Shown piece by piece: positions 22,423 to 33,099 of a stretch of 64,000 nt of DNA. Both the position numbers and the translations under genes were made by a program. The first letter of the stretch is position 1; every line of letters begins with the position of its first letter. The stretch spans positions 649,993-713,992 of the forward strand of contig NW_025064898.1 in assembly GCF_019112545.1 (NCBI RefSeq), read 5' to 3'. The stretch comes from Guyanagaster necrorhizus (taxonomy: Eukaryota > Basidiomycota > Agaricomycetes > Agaricales > Physalacriaceae). The notes beneath the pieces were generated by a model, which was given only the letters and a program-made list of their open reading frames with translations, did not search any database and had not been told where the DNA came from.

Positions 22423-22855
22423 TGTTAGGCTCAAGCATCACGTGAACAGATACACGTGATAAACAGGTGTTCCTTCGCACTTCGAGGAATCACCTGAGTT
22501 CACTTAGTGTATATCCGTTTGGTGTGGCACAAGGTCAGATATAGACTCGAGGTAGAATGGCATGTATAAACTTTAGCTCGAAGCTGGGGTATACCAGCGA
22601 GAGCTGTGGTCCTTAAATACTGTACAACTGTTTGCTAATTATACTACTGCCTATTGTGTATGTCTGGTCCATTGTGCTCGTTGTCCTTGAGCGTCGCTAT
22701 CGTACATAAAAGGGCGATTGTGTGTCGTCGAGCACGACCGTCGTAATATCTGGATGGAGGGTTTTAGTTGTGCTGACTAAGCTCCCCATAGTCTTGTGCC
22801 TTCTGACTCAGCGTGAATAGGGGTAAAAGGAAAGAAAAAGGAATAAATTGTAACA
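22423..22855 (-). repeat. 5' LTR of young Gypsy element with promoter
   Basis: 433 bp with the same ends as its partner. On the coding strand a TATA-like GTATTTAAGG (22620-22611) lies about 30 nt upstream of AGCTTCGAGCTAA (22585-22573), the likely start of the transcript and R region. Confidence 0.95.
22611..22620 (-). promoter_or_regulatory. TATA-like box of LTR promoter
   Basis: GTATTTAAGG on the coding strand. Older copies show TATATAAG at the equivalent place, about 30 nt before the CAGCTTC(A/G)AGCT start element. Confidence 0.65.
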
Positions 22856-22860
22856 TTGAT
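22856..22860. repeat. TSD (TTGAT) of young Gypsy element, right
   Basis: Matches 14771-14775 exactly. Joining the flanks restores the sequence found in copy A5 at about 60756-60830. Confidence 0.95.
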
Positions 22861-25175
22861 TGCCATCATTAGCATCCTGCTCAGACTTTTCATTATTGCA
22901 TACCTTTGCTGAGAAAACTAATCTGTTACCACCTGGATAATCAGATATTACTATGGCCTCCAAACAATTTACCACTGAACCTGAAATGTTACATCTATTC
23001 TCTCTCTCTATGACCTCCCTCCCAAGCCTGCCTGAGCCATCCATGAGTCCACATAGAGAACTATATTAGAAGCTGCCCCTGGGATCTCAAATTTAAAAGT
23101 TCTTCTAATGGAACAAGAAGAAAACAGATACTGATGACAATATTACTAATACATTCTCTGTCACAATCCACTGCATCTCTCTCTAGTCTCAAACCATAAA
23201 GATGAGGACCTCCTCAATGACTTCTTTGATATCAAGCCATTCTCTGCTCCTTTCACTGCCTCTCTGGAGCATGAAATTGGAGACTGTGCTCAAGACTCTC
23301 TTGATGCCTCTAGAATGGCTATAGGCTCTGACCATGACTCTCTCTATGCAACCTCTGACAGGAGTCCCACAGGTTTCAGCATCAACATTGGGAGCTGTAG
23401 ATCCTGCATCAACCAAAGATCCCAAATTGTGGAGACCAGGACCTCAGACAACTATAGTAGTTAATACAATGAAAAAGAATGAAATATTACAAGAGCATAT
23501 GGAGCACAGCCAGCCAGAACTTGGTCAGAGTCTGAGGCCTGGCACAGTGCCAAAAAAGCATATGAAAGAGAATGACATAAAGAAGGAGGCTGACAACAAC
23601 AATGAAGAGACCACTATAAGCAGAACAGATACTATAGCCAGTCTCAGAGCCTCTTTCAGAAACCAAGCTGGTGAGGCTCATTGGCAAGTTGGTCCAGATC
23701 CAAACTTGCTGACTCTTCCACTGTGAATTCTCTTCTCCAAACTCTTGACACTCTTTTATCTGTCTATGGTATCCATCTCCCACCTCCAGCCTATAATCCC
23801 ATCTCAACTGTCCAGCAGCTCATCTGAGGCTGAGTTGCTGGAATATTCCTTGATGAGCAGAATACTGATCAACTCTGAGAGTATTATGCAGCAGTAGAGG
23901 CAGCAGACAGAAAGAGTGAGTTTAGCAAAGGACTTGTTCCCAAACTTGCCTCTCCTATTGACTCTAGACCCAGCAACCAAGAGCAGTTTATTAGCAACAG
24001 TGAAACCCCAGGCACTGTCTATCTTAGATCTGCCCAACAACTTTCCTGCAGGAGACAGTGAGGACAGCAGGAATGACAATGACTCAGCTGCTGCATCTTT
24101 TGATATATCCAAAGGATATTACAAAGTAGAAGACAAAGAACTGCTCAAAGAAGAAATATAATATGAGAAGAAGCAGAAGCTCATGAGGTTGTACTAGAAA
24201 AGATTGTGGAGCCCCCTCAGGATGTGGGCTAGAGAATGACACTGTTAGGAGAGAAATATTTAACAGCAGATGATACTGAAGGAATGAATATTTTATAGTA
24301 TGCTGTGACTAAGCAGACTATTTTTTTTTACAATAAAGCCCACTCCAAAGACCCTCTGGCCAAACTTCCAGATTACTGATCTTGATTCAACATCTGATCA
24401 ATGCCAAATATGTCATCTGTTCTCTCACAGTGAACCATCTATTCAGCACCAATGATCTAAATCACGAGCTTGACTCTCATTTGCTGCTAGTGATTACACA
24501 CTCTGCATGCTAATAATCTGACTAGATACTCCTGGAGGCCAAAAGGAAGCTGACTGATGAGAGGGCAGCCTTCTGCTGATGAAGCTGAAACCAGCAATCA
24601 GCCTGAAGGAGATGACCCTAAAGCCACTAAATAGGGGTCCACAGTTGTCAACAGGAGGATCATTAGGAAACCAGAAGAGCAGATCTCTGAAAGTCCAGTC
24701 ACTTACAATAACTCCCTTTATTCCTTTCTCATGTCACATCAAAAGGTACCACCCTTCAATGGTTATCCAAACCTGATAGAGCCACTCACTTCTGACTCAG
24801 TCCTTATACAATGCAAACTGGACCTCATATAAAAGCCTCAGCCCTTTAAAGAGCAATCTGATGATATTGATCACTTCTTGGTTAATTGTGAACAATACTT
24901 TGAAGTATACTCTGCCTACCTGTCCACTGACATTTATTGGATTGCCTTTGCTGTGTCCTATTTTGAGGATAAGGCCAAGATCTGGTGGACTTTAAAGAGT
25001 CAAGATCTTTATTCCACAATCAAAGAGCACTATCATCTGCCACTTTAGTCAGTATTCAAATAAATAGTACACAACAAATTTATCAACCTGATTATCTAGA
25101 AAGATAAAAGACCTTCAGATGGGAGACAAAATAGCCATCAAATACTTTGATGAGTTCAATAATATGCAGACTACA

Positions 25176-26585
25176 TGTCCAGCTCTATAATTTGCAAATT
25201 CTGCATAACACACTAGAATATACTAGTAACTGAGGATCATTAGCCAGTAGAAGACTATGGCTGAGGCTCTGAGCTGATAGTCATGCTAGTCACTAATACT
25301 AAGTCCAAAAGAGACTTTGTAAAATAACATGGCCTAAGGATAAAAATCCTAAGTCAGGTTTGAACTTAGAAAAAGTTAGGCACCACACCTTGGAAAATAC
25401 TAAGTCCAAGTTAGACTTAGAAATGGTACCTCAAATAGGGCCAATTCTACATGCCACTAAGACAAGTATATTCTAAGACAGCTAAGAGCATAATACCATA
25501 GCCAGTTGTGGAGTATTAAATAAAGATAGCATCATTCAGGAGCAGTAAGAAGAGAGACCCAATGATCTGTGGCAAGCACTGTGAGTTTTGACTCAAATGC
25601 CTAAGTCCAAATTTCTTAGGTATCAGGTGATCTAAGAGACTTAGAATTGAGAGGAATAGAGTGGATAGGACTGGTTGACCAGGCCTGACTGGGTCTGATC
25701 AATCAAGCTACTAAGAATAACTCAGAGAATTAAAACTCTGAGTAGACAGAAAGGAGTTAGAGACCCACAGACACTGTAGGCTTAAAATAAAGCTGTGCAG
25801 TGGCCAGGTGGGTCTGGGCAAGCCTAGGAGAGTCCAGGAGTGCTGCTATTCCAGAATAATAGCATGATTCTGCTTTAAACAGGAGAAATATTATTTTAAA
25901 TACTTTATTTATAGATTCTATATCTGTTGTTGGTGTATAAAAGAAGGGAATGAGGGGAAAATAGCAAGCAAGTGACCTACCCCCCACATTTAGGCCTTCT
26001 AGCCTACTGTAGCTAGTCCCTGGGACAATGGACTTTGAGTTCTGCTTTGACTTAGTGATTTATTTAAGTTGCTTTGTCACTTAGAGAGGATTGGATTGGA
26101 ATAATAACTGTATTTTGGGTTTCAGATTAATTTGGGTTCCAAACTATAAGGGTTTCAGCATCAGAGTACAAGTTCTTCAGTTTTGAGGACTGCTAGCCAG
26201 CCAAGAGTGCAGCTAGTCAAGCCTAAGTGCTTGATAGACTTAGTATTTGGATTTTAGAGTTCATTGGATTTCAGAATATTCTAAGTTGATTTGGAGTGCA
26301 ATTGTGTATTGATTCTAAGTCATAATTATACTTAATCATTGCTATAAACTACTCTCATGAGTATTGCATCTTTAAAAGCAAGATAGAGTTGAATAACTAT
26401 CTTTATTGACTGTTTCTTTGATTTTACTTAAGACTGCAAGAGTGCTTCTATCATACTCAAAACAACTGACCTCAACTGTATTTGGTGACTGTGTATTGAG
26501 TGGTTAGGTGTTGGCATTTGAGAGTTCATTCCTCATTTGTCTCTCAGTCATTTAGCTATTACCAAGCACATCATTGAATGACTCA
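25176..26585 (+). mobile_element. Insertion containing repeat C inside A2 gag
   Basis: The gag frame of A2 breaks after 'YFDEF' near 25172 and resumes with Leu-Thr-Lys-Leu-Ala near 26590; copy A5 is uninterrupted here (63065-63100). The inserted 1.4 kb has no clear ORF. Its right part (about 26100-26560) recurs inverted at 11576-12010. It could be a solo long LTR. No clean target duplication is visible, perhaps because of decay. Confidence 0.6.
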
Positions 26586-27769
26586 CCAAACTGGCCAAGC
26601 TTATCAACAATATTGAGAATGATGGATGCCTAATAGAGTATCTGAAGAATAGGGTATCTCACTCCTATATTACAATGATCACTAACATCAGCTTCAATAT
26701 TCTGAAGGGGTATCTGAGATGCCAAGAATAAGGCCAAAGCAAAGGCTGTACTTAAGAACTGGATACACAAGATACAGATCAAAGAAATAATTAATAAAAT
26801 AATTGAGAGAATAAAGAAGGCAGAGAGGAATCAAGCCTTGGAGTGGCTAGACAAACTAAAGGGATCCAGAAAGTATATTCAGCAACAGAAGGCTACAGAG
26901 AGAGATCTAACCACTAAGGTATAGATAAAAACTCTCACTAACCAATCTGTACATGCAGTCACTTCTCTGCACCAGAAGTTCCATCAATCATGCTTTTATC
27001 ACCAAGTACAATCTTCCAACCTGAGTTAAAGAGATCTTTCTCAGTCATGACTGGCTCATAGTATAATCTGTTAATCAATTGAAAGACAGGGCAGATCACC
27101 CTTGTATATTGTTGATGCTGAAAAATCCTCTTTGAACTGTCAGAAGAAGATTCTGAAGACTGATGGGATGAAGAGATGAAAAATAGAGACACTATCCTCA
27201 TGGTTGACCTGGACCAGGCAATCCATGTCCAAGCAACATATCATGGCAATGATTTAGCTGCTGAAGCAAATGCTGGAAAGGAGGCTAAAACATTTGAAGA
27301 GATGGTGCCAGAGTGGGCACAGGACTTCTAAGACCTGTTTGACAAAGAAAATTTTGATGAACTGCCAAAACCAAAGCTTTGAGATTACATGATCAAACTT
27401 ATCCCAAATGCAAATATCAACTTAGACTGCAAAATATACTCTCTCAGATGACTGGAACAACAGAAACACAATAAGTTCCTACATGAGAATCTCTTCAGTA
27501 GAAGAATCCAACCATCAAAATCCTCTATAGCCTCTCTTTTCTTCTTCATCAAAAAGAAGAATAAAAAGCTTTAACCTGTTCAGGATTACTGGAAGCTTAA
27601 TGAGATGACCATCAAGAATCATTATCTCCTTCTCTTGATCTCAGAGTTAATGAACAAACTCTGAGAGATGAAATATTACACTAAGTTAGATGTATGATAG
27701 AGATATAACAATGTTTGGATCAAAGAGAGAGATGAATGGAAGGCAGCATTTCAGACTAACCAAAGAGGG

Positions 27770-29930
27770 TGTCCCAGTTGTCCTGTTGATAGGAGCAATA
27801 AATGTGAATGTATTGTTTCAGAGTTTGGTTTGCCTATTCAGTTTGTCTATTGGCCTTTGAATGGTAATCAGAAGTAAGATGGAGTTTTATGTCAAAGGTG
27901 ATGGCTAGGATATGAGTAAACTAGAAAATAAATTTGGAGCCATGATCAGAGGTGATATAACTGGGTATCTCATGTTTAGAGAAGACATGGATGAGAAAGA
28001 GTTAGATGAGCTTCATGGAGTTGATGGTGTCATGAGTGGAGATGAAGATGGCTTGTCTGCTAGCCTGGTGAATAACTACTAAAATGGTAGTAAATCCATT
28101 AGAGTCCAGTAGTTGTTTAATGAAGTCTATGGAAATAGAATCTCATAGCTGTTCAGAAACCAGTAGAGATTTGAGCAACCTATAAGAGTAGTGTCCAGAT
28201 ATCTTATTGCATCCACAAACTGTGCAGGACTTAACATAGTATTGAACATATTCATGCATCTTTGGCCAGATGTAATTCTATTGGACTAGCTCTAATATCT
28301 GATTTTGATCAAAATAGCCTGCCAGAATGTGGTTATGATTATTCTATAGTATACAGAGACAGAGATTATCAGAGTCCAAAATATAAATGTAGTCTTCAAA
28401 GTGAAGAATGTTGGATTCATTAATAGACCACTGAGAGAAAGTGGATTCAGAAATGGCTTTGGTATGGAAGAGGCCATTGGAGAATGCAGAGTCAGAGAAT
28501 TGTGCTCTTTTGATATCAATGTGGAGCTTGTCAATGTTTATGATGGCATTAGCTTAGAGGATAGGGCCTTCAAGATAGGTTGCACAGAGTAATATAAAGA
28601 GTTGTTCTTGAGTAAAAATGGATCAGAAATTGTAGAGATTGACTTGAGTGTATTAGCTATCACTCTCTTTAGAGTAGATGTCTCATCATCTAGTGAGTGC
28701 ATCTAGTTTCTCACCAAGTTTCTCTGAGTGAAATCAGATTACTAAGTTGAACTAGAATAGATATTCAGACCAGTGGATCTATCAGGAGATCAGAATCTTG
28801 ATAATAGCAAAGTATTCAAGATTCTTGTAGTTTGTTATGATATTGATAGAGTCCACAGAGCCTTCAAAGTAGTGGCATCAATGTTTAGAAGCTTTAAAAA
28901 TAGCATAGTTGAGTTCAGCATTGTGGAGACTCTAGGAGTGAAAAGCAATAGGGTGATTTTTGCTATCTTCAAAATAAATAGAGAGAATAGCTGCAATAGC
29001 ATAGTTGAAGGCATCAGTCTCCACAACTATTCATTGATTAGAGATCCAATGAGTAAGAATGAGAGCATGTGTGAAGGCCTGTTTCAACTCATTGAAGGCA
29101 GCTATATATTTGTCATCAAATTTCCATGGAATTCCTTTGCAAGTGAGTCATGTAAGGGGAATAATAATATTGCTATATTCATATATAAAGCAATAGTAGA
29201 AGTTGGCAAAGCTAAGAAAAGATTAGATGTTCTTGACTTTTTCTTCAGACATGCAAAGTCCTTTGAGTGATAGAATATAGTCTAGATGTTTTATAGAGTC
29301 CTAGTTGAATTCACATTTGGAGCTTTTATCATAGAGTCTATTAGCTCTAAGCCTATATAAGACTTCATGAATATGTTTCTGGTGATCTTCTGAGTTGTCA
29401 GAATATATGAGAATATCATTGAGGTAGACTACTACTAATATGTCAAGTATGTCAGAGAATATATCATTCACAAAATGTTAGAATGCTGCTGGAGCATTTG
29501 TGAGGCCAAAAGGTATGACACACTGTTCAAAGAAACTATAGCAGATCTGGAAGGCTGTTCTTCATTTATCACTCTTAGCTATATGAATGAGATGGTAGGC
29601 ATGTTGAAGATTGAGCTTAGTGTAGATGTGTATAGAGTGAGCAGAGTCAAGGAGATTAGAAATAAAGGGAAGGGAATAATGATTCTTTTTGGAGATTTTG
29701 TTTAAGCTATAGTATTAGGCTTTCACTAACACTTACAAATCTCTAGCACTGCTTCTGCCAGAGTCTAGATGCTGAGTCTGAGTCTGGTTTTGATATAGAA
29801 GTATGATAAGATAAGCTATAAGGATTACATGAAGAGGGGTAGAGAGTTGTAGCTGGTAGATATAGTCTGCCATTATGGCAAGAATATTCACATCAGATAG
29901 TCAGAGAGTGTAGTAGGCATATTAAATCTT
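27770..29930 (-). mobile_element. Gypsy family B pol, decayed
   Basis: On the minus strand integrase core motifs are read from about 27780-28250, RNase H near 28760-29100, and reverse transcriptase near 29200-29650 with the HAYHL and PFGLTNAPAAF motifs. This is the widespread basidiomycete Gypsy lineage, distinct from family A. It is strongly CpG-depleted with many stops. The left edge abuts truncated A2. Confidence 0.75.
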
Positions 29931-29999
29931 AGCTCAAGACTAAGGTACATCAGTGTGTACTACTGCCTTATATACTGTCTAAAGAACCCTATGTCCTAC

Positions 30000-31000
30000 A
30001 GATGTCTATGCTTGTTCTAAGAGTTGAGAGGATGTGAGAAGCAGTATTAGATGAGAAGTGTTTTTAGGAGCAAGGGGTTAAAGACAAAATAAGTCTTTGT
30101 TTGGATGCCAAAGCTCTCTTGTGATGGCCCCTCAAGGAAAGCCATGCTTAAACCACCACAGGCATAAAATAGAAATCCAGTGGATTGAAAGAGAGAGCAA
30201 GAGACACAGTCACATGAAGTCAAGCAGACAGATAGAGGATATAGTCACAAGGAACATTGATATAGAGTTTATAAGCATTGCTATATCATCTTTCTAGCAA
30301 CTGAATCTCATAGTCAGAAAATCCAGCTACAGCAGCTGATGATGCAGCCTCACACTGAATATGAAATAGATGATCAAAGTCAGGCAGAAACTGAATAGCA
30401 TCTCTGATAATGTGCACTGCAGAATTGAAAACTTCATTGTCTGACAGAGTGAATTCTCTACAACAGAGAAAAGCTGACCATGCAAGCTTGAATACAGCAT
30501 CAAAAATAGTATTGTCAACATGTGAGGTGTTCTCTGCAATAGAAGACAACATTTATAGGATATTCAGTGTGATAGGCATCTTGGAGTTCTTCTCTCACTT
30601 ACTATAGAAGCACTTGATACTCTGAAGGAGATACTGGAGAGACAAAGACTTGAACTGATTGAAAGAAAGCCCTGCATCAATATGAAGTGAGTATAACACA
30701 CTAATATATGATTTGATAGTCTTTAGCATCAATTCTCTGGAGTCTAACCAGGCCATCCATTTCATTACTGCAGTGATACTTGCTGATAAGAATTGGCCTG
30801 GAGGATCCATGAACTTGGGATAAAGTCTGAGGAAGTCAATAAAGGATTTCTGTCTACTGGAGTATGTTTTCTGAGTGCTGAATGTAAAATCATGGAAGAG
30901 AAAGAATGTGATATATAAAGAGTAGTGAGAGTGTGTTTTATAGAATGAAGATGAGACTTCATTGAAGAGGATTTCTTTTGAAGGTTGGATATGAGTTGAA
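30000..31000 (-). mobile_element. DIRS-type tyrosine recombinase relic
   Basis: Three minus-strand frames line up with a tyrosine recombinase: 30962-30765, 30810-30595 ('MKWMAWLDSRELMLKTIKSY', 'LHIDAGLSFNQF') and 30552-30286 ('FDAVFKLAWSAFLCCREFTL', then 'AASSAAVAGFSDYEIQLLER'). The last resembles the C-terminal catalytic region that follows the HxxR motif in DIRS recombinases. Between LPDFD and the AASSAA motif a few hundred bases seem deleted, so the enzyme is incomplete. DIRS elements integrate with this recombinase instead of an integrase. Alternatives such as Cryptons lack the adjoining RT found at 36095-39310. Confidence 0.7.
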
Positions 31001-31069
31001 ATATCCAGTGGTACTAAAAATGAAATGCTGCATCGGCAATGCCATTTTCAGCAGTAAAAATCTAAATCA

Positions 31070-32990
31070 AAAAAAAAGAGAAATCCAAGCAAGATGCAAG
31101 CATAATTCAAATAGCAGTTTGCAATATCTTGTGAAGGTTATCTGTTTTATCTTCCAATTGATCAGAGGATTGTGCCAGATAAGCCAGTCATACTCTAGGA
31201 ACACTTTCTTCATGGTGAGGTCAATGATTGCTAGATCAATCTGTTCAGAATGATCACCAATAGTTAGATGGAGCTCAATATATTCAGTAATTGAGCTGGC
31301 CTGGTTTTTGGTCCCATTCACATTGTATACTGAAATTGATGCAGCAGTGGCTTAGGTTGAGAGGTTGTGCTTAATGACAAAAGCATGGTTGATTAAGCTT
31401 CCAGTGTATCTGCTGTCAATCAGAGCAGTTACTGCATGGGCAGTCTTGGTCATGAGTGTCTCAATCTGAACCTTGGTGATTAAGTCCCACCCCATAGTTT
31501 TTTGCTGTCAAATGTATTTTTTTGGCCTTCTCAGTTTATTGAGCTATTCTAATGCTTAGCATCTCTCAGCTTTTTTTATCCTTTCAACTATCTCATTGAT
31601 GACTTCTTCAGCCCTGATTTAATATATGCAATTCTTGAGTACTGTCTTAGCTTCCTTCTCAGTCTTTGCATCCTTTATGGCCTGCCAAGTCTTGAGTCCT
31701 TTGGCTTTCTTCTGTAACTTAGTGATCTATGCTCATGTCTTCTTGAATATGCTTCTTCTTCAGGCAATTCTTAGATAAATATCTCTTCTCTCCACAATTA
31801 AAGCATTTCCTCTCCTTCTTCATCTGGTCTATGTCCCTCAGCTTCCTGGCTCCTGTATAGGTTGTCCCAGTGGAAAGTGGATGCTTTGTCAAGCTTGTTC
31901 TGATTCAGGCAATTAGGCTTGTAGTTGTTCTGCTAATAGATGTTTTCTGTCTTCTGTCACTGATGCTCTTTATTCATAATAGTAACCTATTCTTTCCACT
32001 CTTTATATCTCTTTGAGATGTTGATGCTGATGTCCGAGATAATTTTTATATACAAAAAGAGTATACTGATCTTTAGCATTTCAATTATGTATCTGTCATC
32101 ATTGATATTGTTGAAGACTTTAGCCAACTTAGCAAGTTGCTCTAACTTGTCAAAATATTTGTTAGTGGTTTTATTGCCTATTTGTAATTCCTTCATCTTG
32201 TTCTGGTGAATTTCCTGCATCACAGAATTGATAAATTTGTCTCAGACTATCTGTTTAAAGGTTTCTCAGAATAGCAGTCAATGATGTCTTCTAGCACTAG
32301 AATAGAAATCCATAAATTGCATAGTCCACTAGGTTTTGGTCTTGTCCTTGAAATAAAAGACAGCAAAGGCAACCCAATAGATATCAGCTGTGAGATAGGC
32401 AGAATATACTTCAAAATGTTGTTTGCAATCAATGTGAAACCTGTCAATATCATCAGATACTCTCTTAAACAGTCACAGTTTTCATAGCAAGTTGGGCTTG
32501 CACTGGATCAGGAGAGTGTTAACAGTGAGTGGTTCCATTGGATTTGGGTATCTGTCAAAAAATGAGTATCCTCATTCCTTAGATAGTCTGGAGAAAGAGT
32601 GCAGTGATCCACTGTCTGCTACTAGGCTTTTTGTTGGACTGCTGATTGGTTTTCTAATGATTCATCCATTGCTGACTATAAAGCTGAGTTTAATAGCTTC
32701 AGAGTCATCACTCTGAGCCTGATTACTGGTTCTGGCTTCATTGGCTGACAGTTATGCAGCCAGGAGTTGGTTGGCTCTGAGCTTAAAGAAATATTGGGTC
32801 AAAGTGGATTCTTGATATGCTGAGCATAGCATTATAAGATGTATATAATAGTTGATCTGATCAAAGGAGCTATGAACATAACTCATCATGAAGTGATAAT
32901 TGAGATGTTCAGCATCAGATGAATATTGAACCAAAATTAGTATAGGAGTAGGTCTTTTGTCAGATCCTCTAGGTAGACTTCATTGCATAT
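31070..32990 (-). mobile_element. Family A gag-protease fragment, inverted
   Basis: Minus-strand reading gives the gag capsid region (about 32480-31990), a zinc-knuckle remnant near 31800, and the protease flank ('YDWLIWHNPLINWKIKQITF' near 31200). It ends close to where the A fragment at 39312 begins in element coordinates, but in the opposite orientation. Confidence 0.7.
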
Positions 32991-33099
32991 ATATAGCTTA
33001 TACTGTCATGTAGTACTGCAAAATGTTAATTTATTTCTGATCATCTTTGGCTAAATACCTCTTTCTCAGAAGTATAATTCTCCAACTAACATCCTCAGG

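Larger units (their letters stand above)
14776..22855 (-). mobile_element. Young Ty3/Gypsy chromovirus, family A
   Basis: This 8080-bp element is coded on the minus strand with two 433-bp LTRs, gag, and pol (protease, reverse transcriptase, RNase H, integrase, chromodomain). It is far richer in CpG than every other copy. The LTRs differ by nine substitutions by my reading, all transitions and eight of them at CpG. Gag has one frameshift and two TGA stops, and pol has four TGA stops, so it is recently dead or non-autonomous. Other mobile element types are excluded by the domain order and the 5-bp TSD. Confidence 0.95.
14221..27770 (+). mobile_element. Family A copy A2, old, with nested insertions
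   Basis: The 5' LTR is 14221-14669, followed by the primer-site-like GTTAGCTCAAAGC. Internal sequence runs 14670-14775, is split by the young element (14776-22855), resumes at 22856 and is split again by repeat C at about 25176-26585. The gag capsid region is at about 24830-25175 plus 26586-26740. After an internal deletion, the reverse transcriptase N-terminal part is at 27180-27770, where the copy is truncated against family B. It is highly mutated, with almost no CpG and TGA/TAG stops. Confidence 0.8.
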
